This document shows positions 5,577-6,229 of a stretch of 6,229 bases of DNA, piece after piece. A program made the position numbers and the translations under genes. Numbering within the stretch: position 1 is the first letter of the stretch; each line of letters opens with the position of its first letter. The stretch is from Spirochaetaceae bacterium (lineage in GTDB: Bacteria > Spirochaetota > Spirochaetia > SZUA-6 > Fen-1364). The DNA lies in the NCBI GenBank assembly GCA_003154555.1, contig PMDT01000342.1, positions 1 through 6,229 on the forward strand, in the 5' to 3' direction. The notes beneath the pieces were generated by a model. It saw nothing but the letters and a program-made list of their open reading frames with translations, was not told the origin of the DNA and did not search any database.

Positions 5577-6229
5577 CTACTCCCTCTCGTGCAGGAGGAC
5601 CTTCAGCTGCTTGATTCCCGTCACCAGCTTGTCGCGAGTCATGTCGCGGAATCGCCGGGGGACCATCTCCCGGCTCGTGCACTCGAGCACCGCCACGAGA
5701 TTCTGAAGCTCGATCTCGTGCGGGTATGCCGGCGGCATGAAATCCTGGATTGTCTCCTCGAGGTCCCCCTTTGTGACGAAAACGTGGTTGTTCATCGCGG
5801 AGAGGAACTTCGCGCGGATGAGCACGGATTCGAGGTCCGCGCCCGAGAAATCGTACTTGTAGCGGCGGAAAAGCTCGGCGACATTCGTTTTCTGCATGCG
5901 CAGGGCAAGCTTCTTCACCAGGGTCGAGAAGAGGTCCTCCTTCTCCTCGATCGTGTCGGGGTAGAAGAGGGCCAGGTGTTCTTCCGCACGGCCCTGGCGC
6001 TTGAGGTCGATGGGCAGGAGATCGGGCCGACAGGTGATGAGAAACCAGATGATCTTCCCGCGGTACTCGGTATTGCCCATGAATGACGCAATCTGGGCGA
6101 AGATGCGGTTGCTCGTGCCGGAGTCCCCGTCCTGGTTGCGGTCGCCGAGAAACGCGTCCGCCTCGTCGATCATCACCCCCACCGGGGCCATTGCCTTCAG
6201 GATATTGAGGATCTTTTCCAGGTTGCTCT
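5577..6229 (-). CDS. AAA+ family ATPase, C-terminal part (5' end outside window)
   Basis: The last 216 codons of an ATPase of the CDC48/FtsH-like AAA superfamily, which use ATP hydrolysis to remodel or unfold proteins. Numbering from the first whole codon (6227): Walker B VGVMIDEADAF at 16-26 with catalytic Asp21/Glu22; sensor-1 region ITCRPDLLPIDLKRQGR at 64-80, where Arg77 and Arg80 fit the paired arginine fingers; and the small-lid motif FSGADLES at 127-134, the sensor-2 region. A roughly 70-residue helical C-terminus follows, ending in HERE. The Walker A P-loop and N-terminal domains lie beyond the window. The sensor-1 Asn of the usual TNRPD is Cys66 here. The ATG at 6191 is internal, since the frame runs open to the edge through NLEKILNILKA. 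No membrane or protease domain is seen in the visible part, so it is not FtsH itself. The substrate is unknown. Confidence 0.9.
   Translation of the reverse strand, partial: SNLEKILNILKAMAPVGVMIDEADAFLGDRNQDGDSGTSNRIFAQIASFMGNTEYRGKIIWFLITCRPDLLPIDLKRQGRAEEHLALFYPDTIEEKEDLFSTLVKKLALRMQKTNVAELFRRYKYDFSGADLESVLIRAKFLSAMNNHVFVTKGDLEETIQDFMPPAYPHEIELQNLVAVLECTSREMVPRRFRDMTRDKLVTGIKQLKVLLHERE

Noticed and set aside
1..6229. A defence, mobile or secretion island
   Set aside because: No transposase, integrase, nuclease, toxin-antitoxin pair, attachment site or abrupt base-composition change was seen; the genes are housekeeping and signalling types.

Overview
The window is about 6.2 kb of GC-rich bacterial DNA with tightly packed genes. 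It holds six protein-coding genes, two of them cut by the window edges. One gene, alanyl-tRNA synthetase (alaS), runs on the + strand. The other five are on the - strand. No tRNA, rRNA, CRISPR array, insertion sequence or phage gene was seen, and no gene-free stretch exceeds 170 bases.

Organism: a GC-rich spirochaete is the best guess, and this is inference. The alanyl-tRNA synthetase fragment is the compact kind known from Treponema and Borrelia. It lacks the beta-barrel segment before the editing domain, stops right after that domain with no C-Ala extension, and carries CGGPH instead of CGGTH. Some candidate-phylum bacteria also have compact enzymes, so this alone does not prove it. The small protein plus TPR protein pair also looks like a spirochaete-conserved pair, recognised from memory only.

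Layout. Positions 1-608 (+) are the 3' end of alaS. It converges on a TPR-repeat gene (631-1731, -), and a perfect GC-rich inverted repeat fills the 22-base gap. The TPR gene is the second gene of a two-gene operon: its start overlaps the stop of a 115-residue TPR-like protein (1728-2075, -) as ATGA. Upstream of that operon lie a hairpin next to the ribosome binding site and a plausible sigma-70 promoter (2175-2203). Next comes a complete hisB (2242-2826, -) with a good promoter (2901-2928) and a palindrome at the expected transcription start. Then comes an 837-residue membrane-bound hybrid histidine kinase (2954-5467, -) with Cache, HAMP, PAS, HisKA, HATPase and receiver domains. The window ends inside an AAA+ ATPase gene (5577 to the edge, -) whose N-terminal part lies outside.

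How they work together: the genes look like unrelated housekeeping and signalling units. The exception is the small protein and TPR pair, which overlap and both carry TPR-type helix pairs, so they probably act together. I see no convincing new multi-gene system. The points most worth a second look are the alternating two-type TPR architecture, the compact alaS, the promoter and operator arrangement at hisB, the leader hairpin before the TPR operon, and the Cys in place of the sensor-1 Asn in the ATPase.
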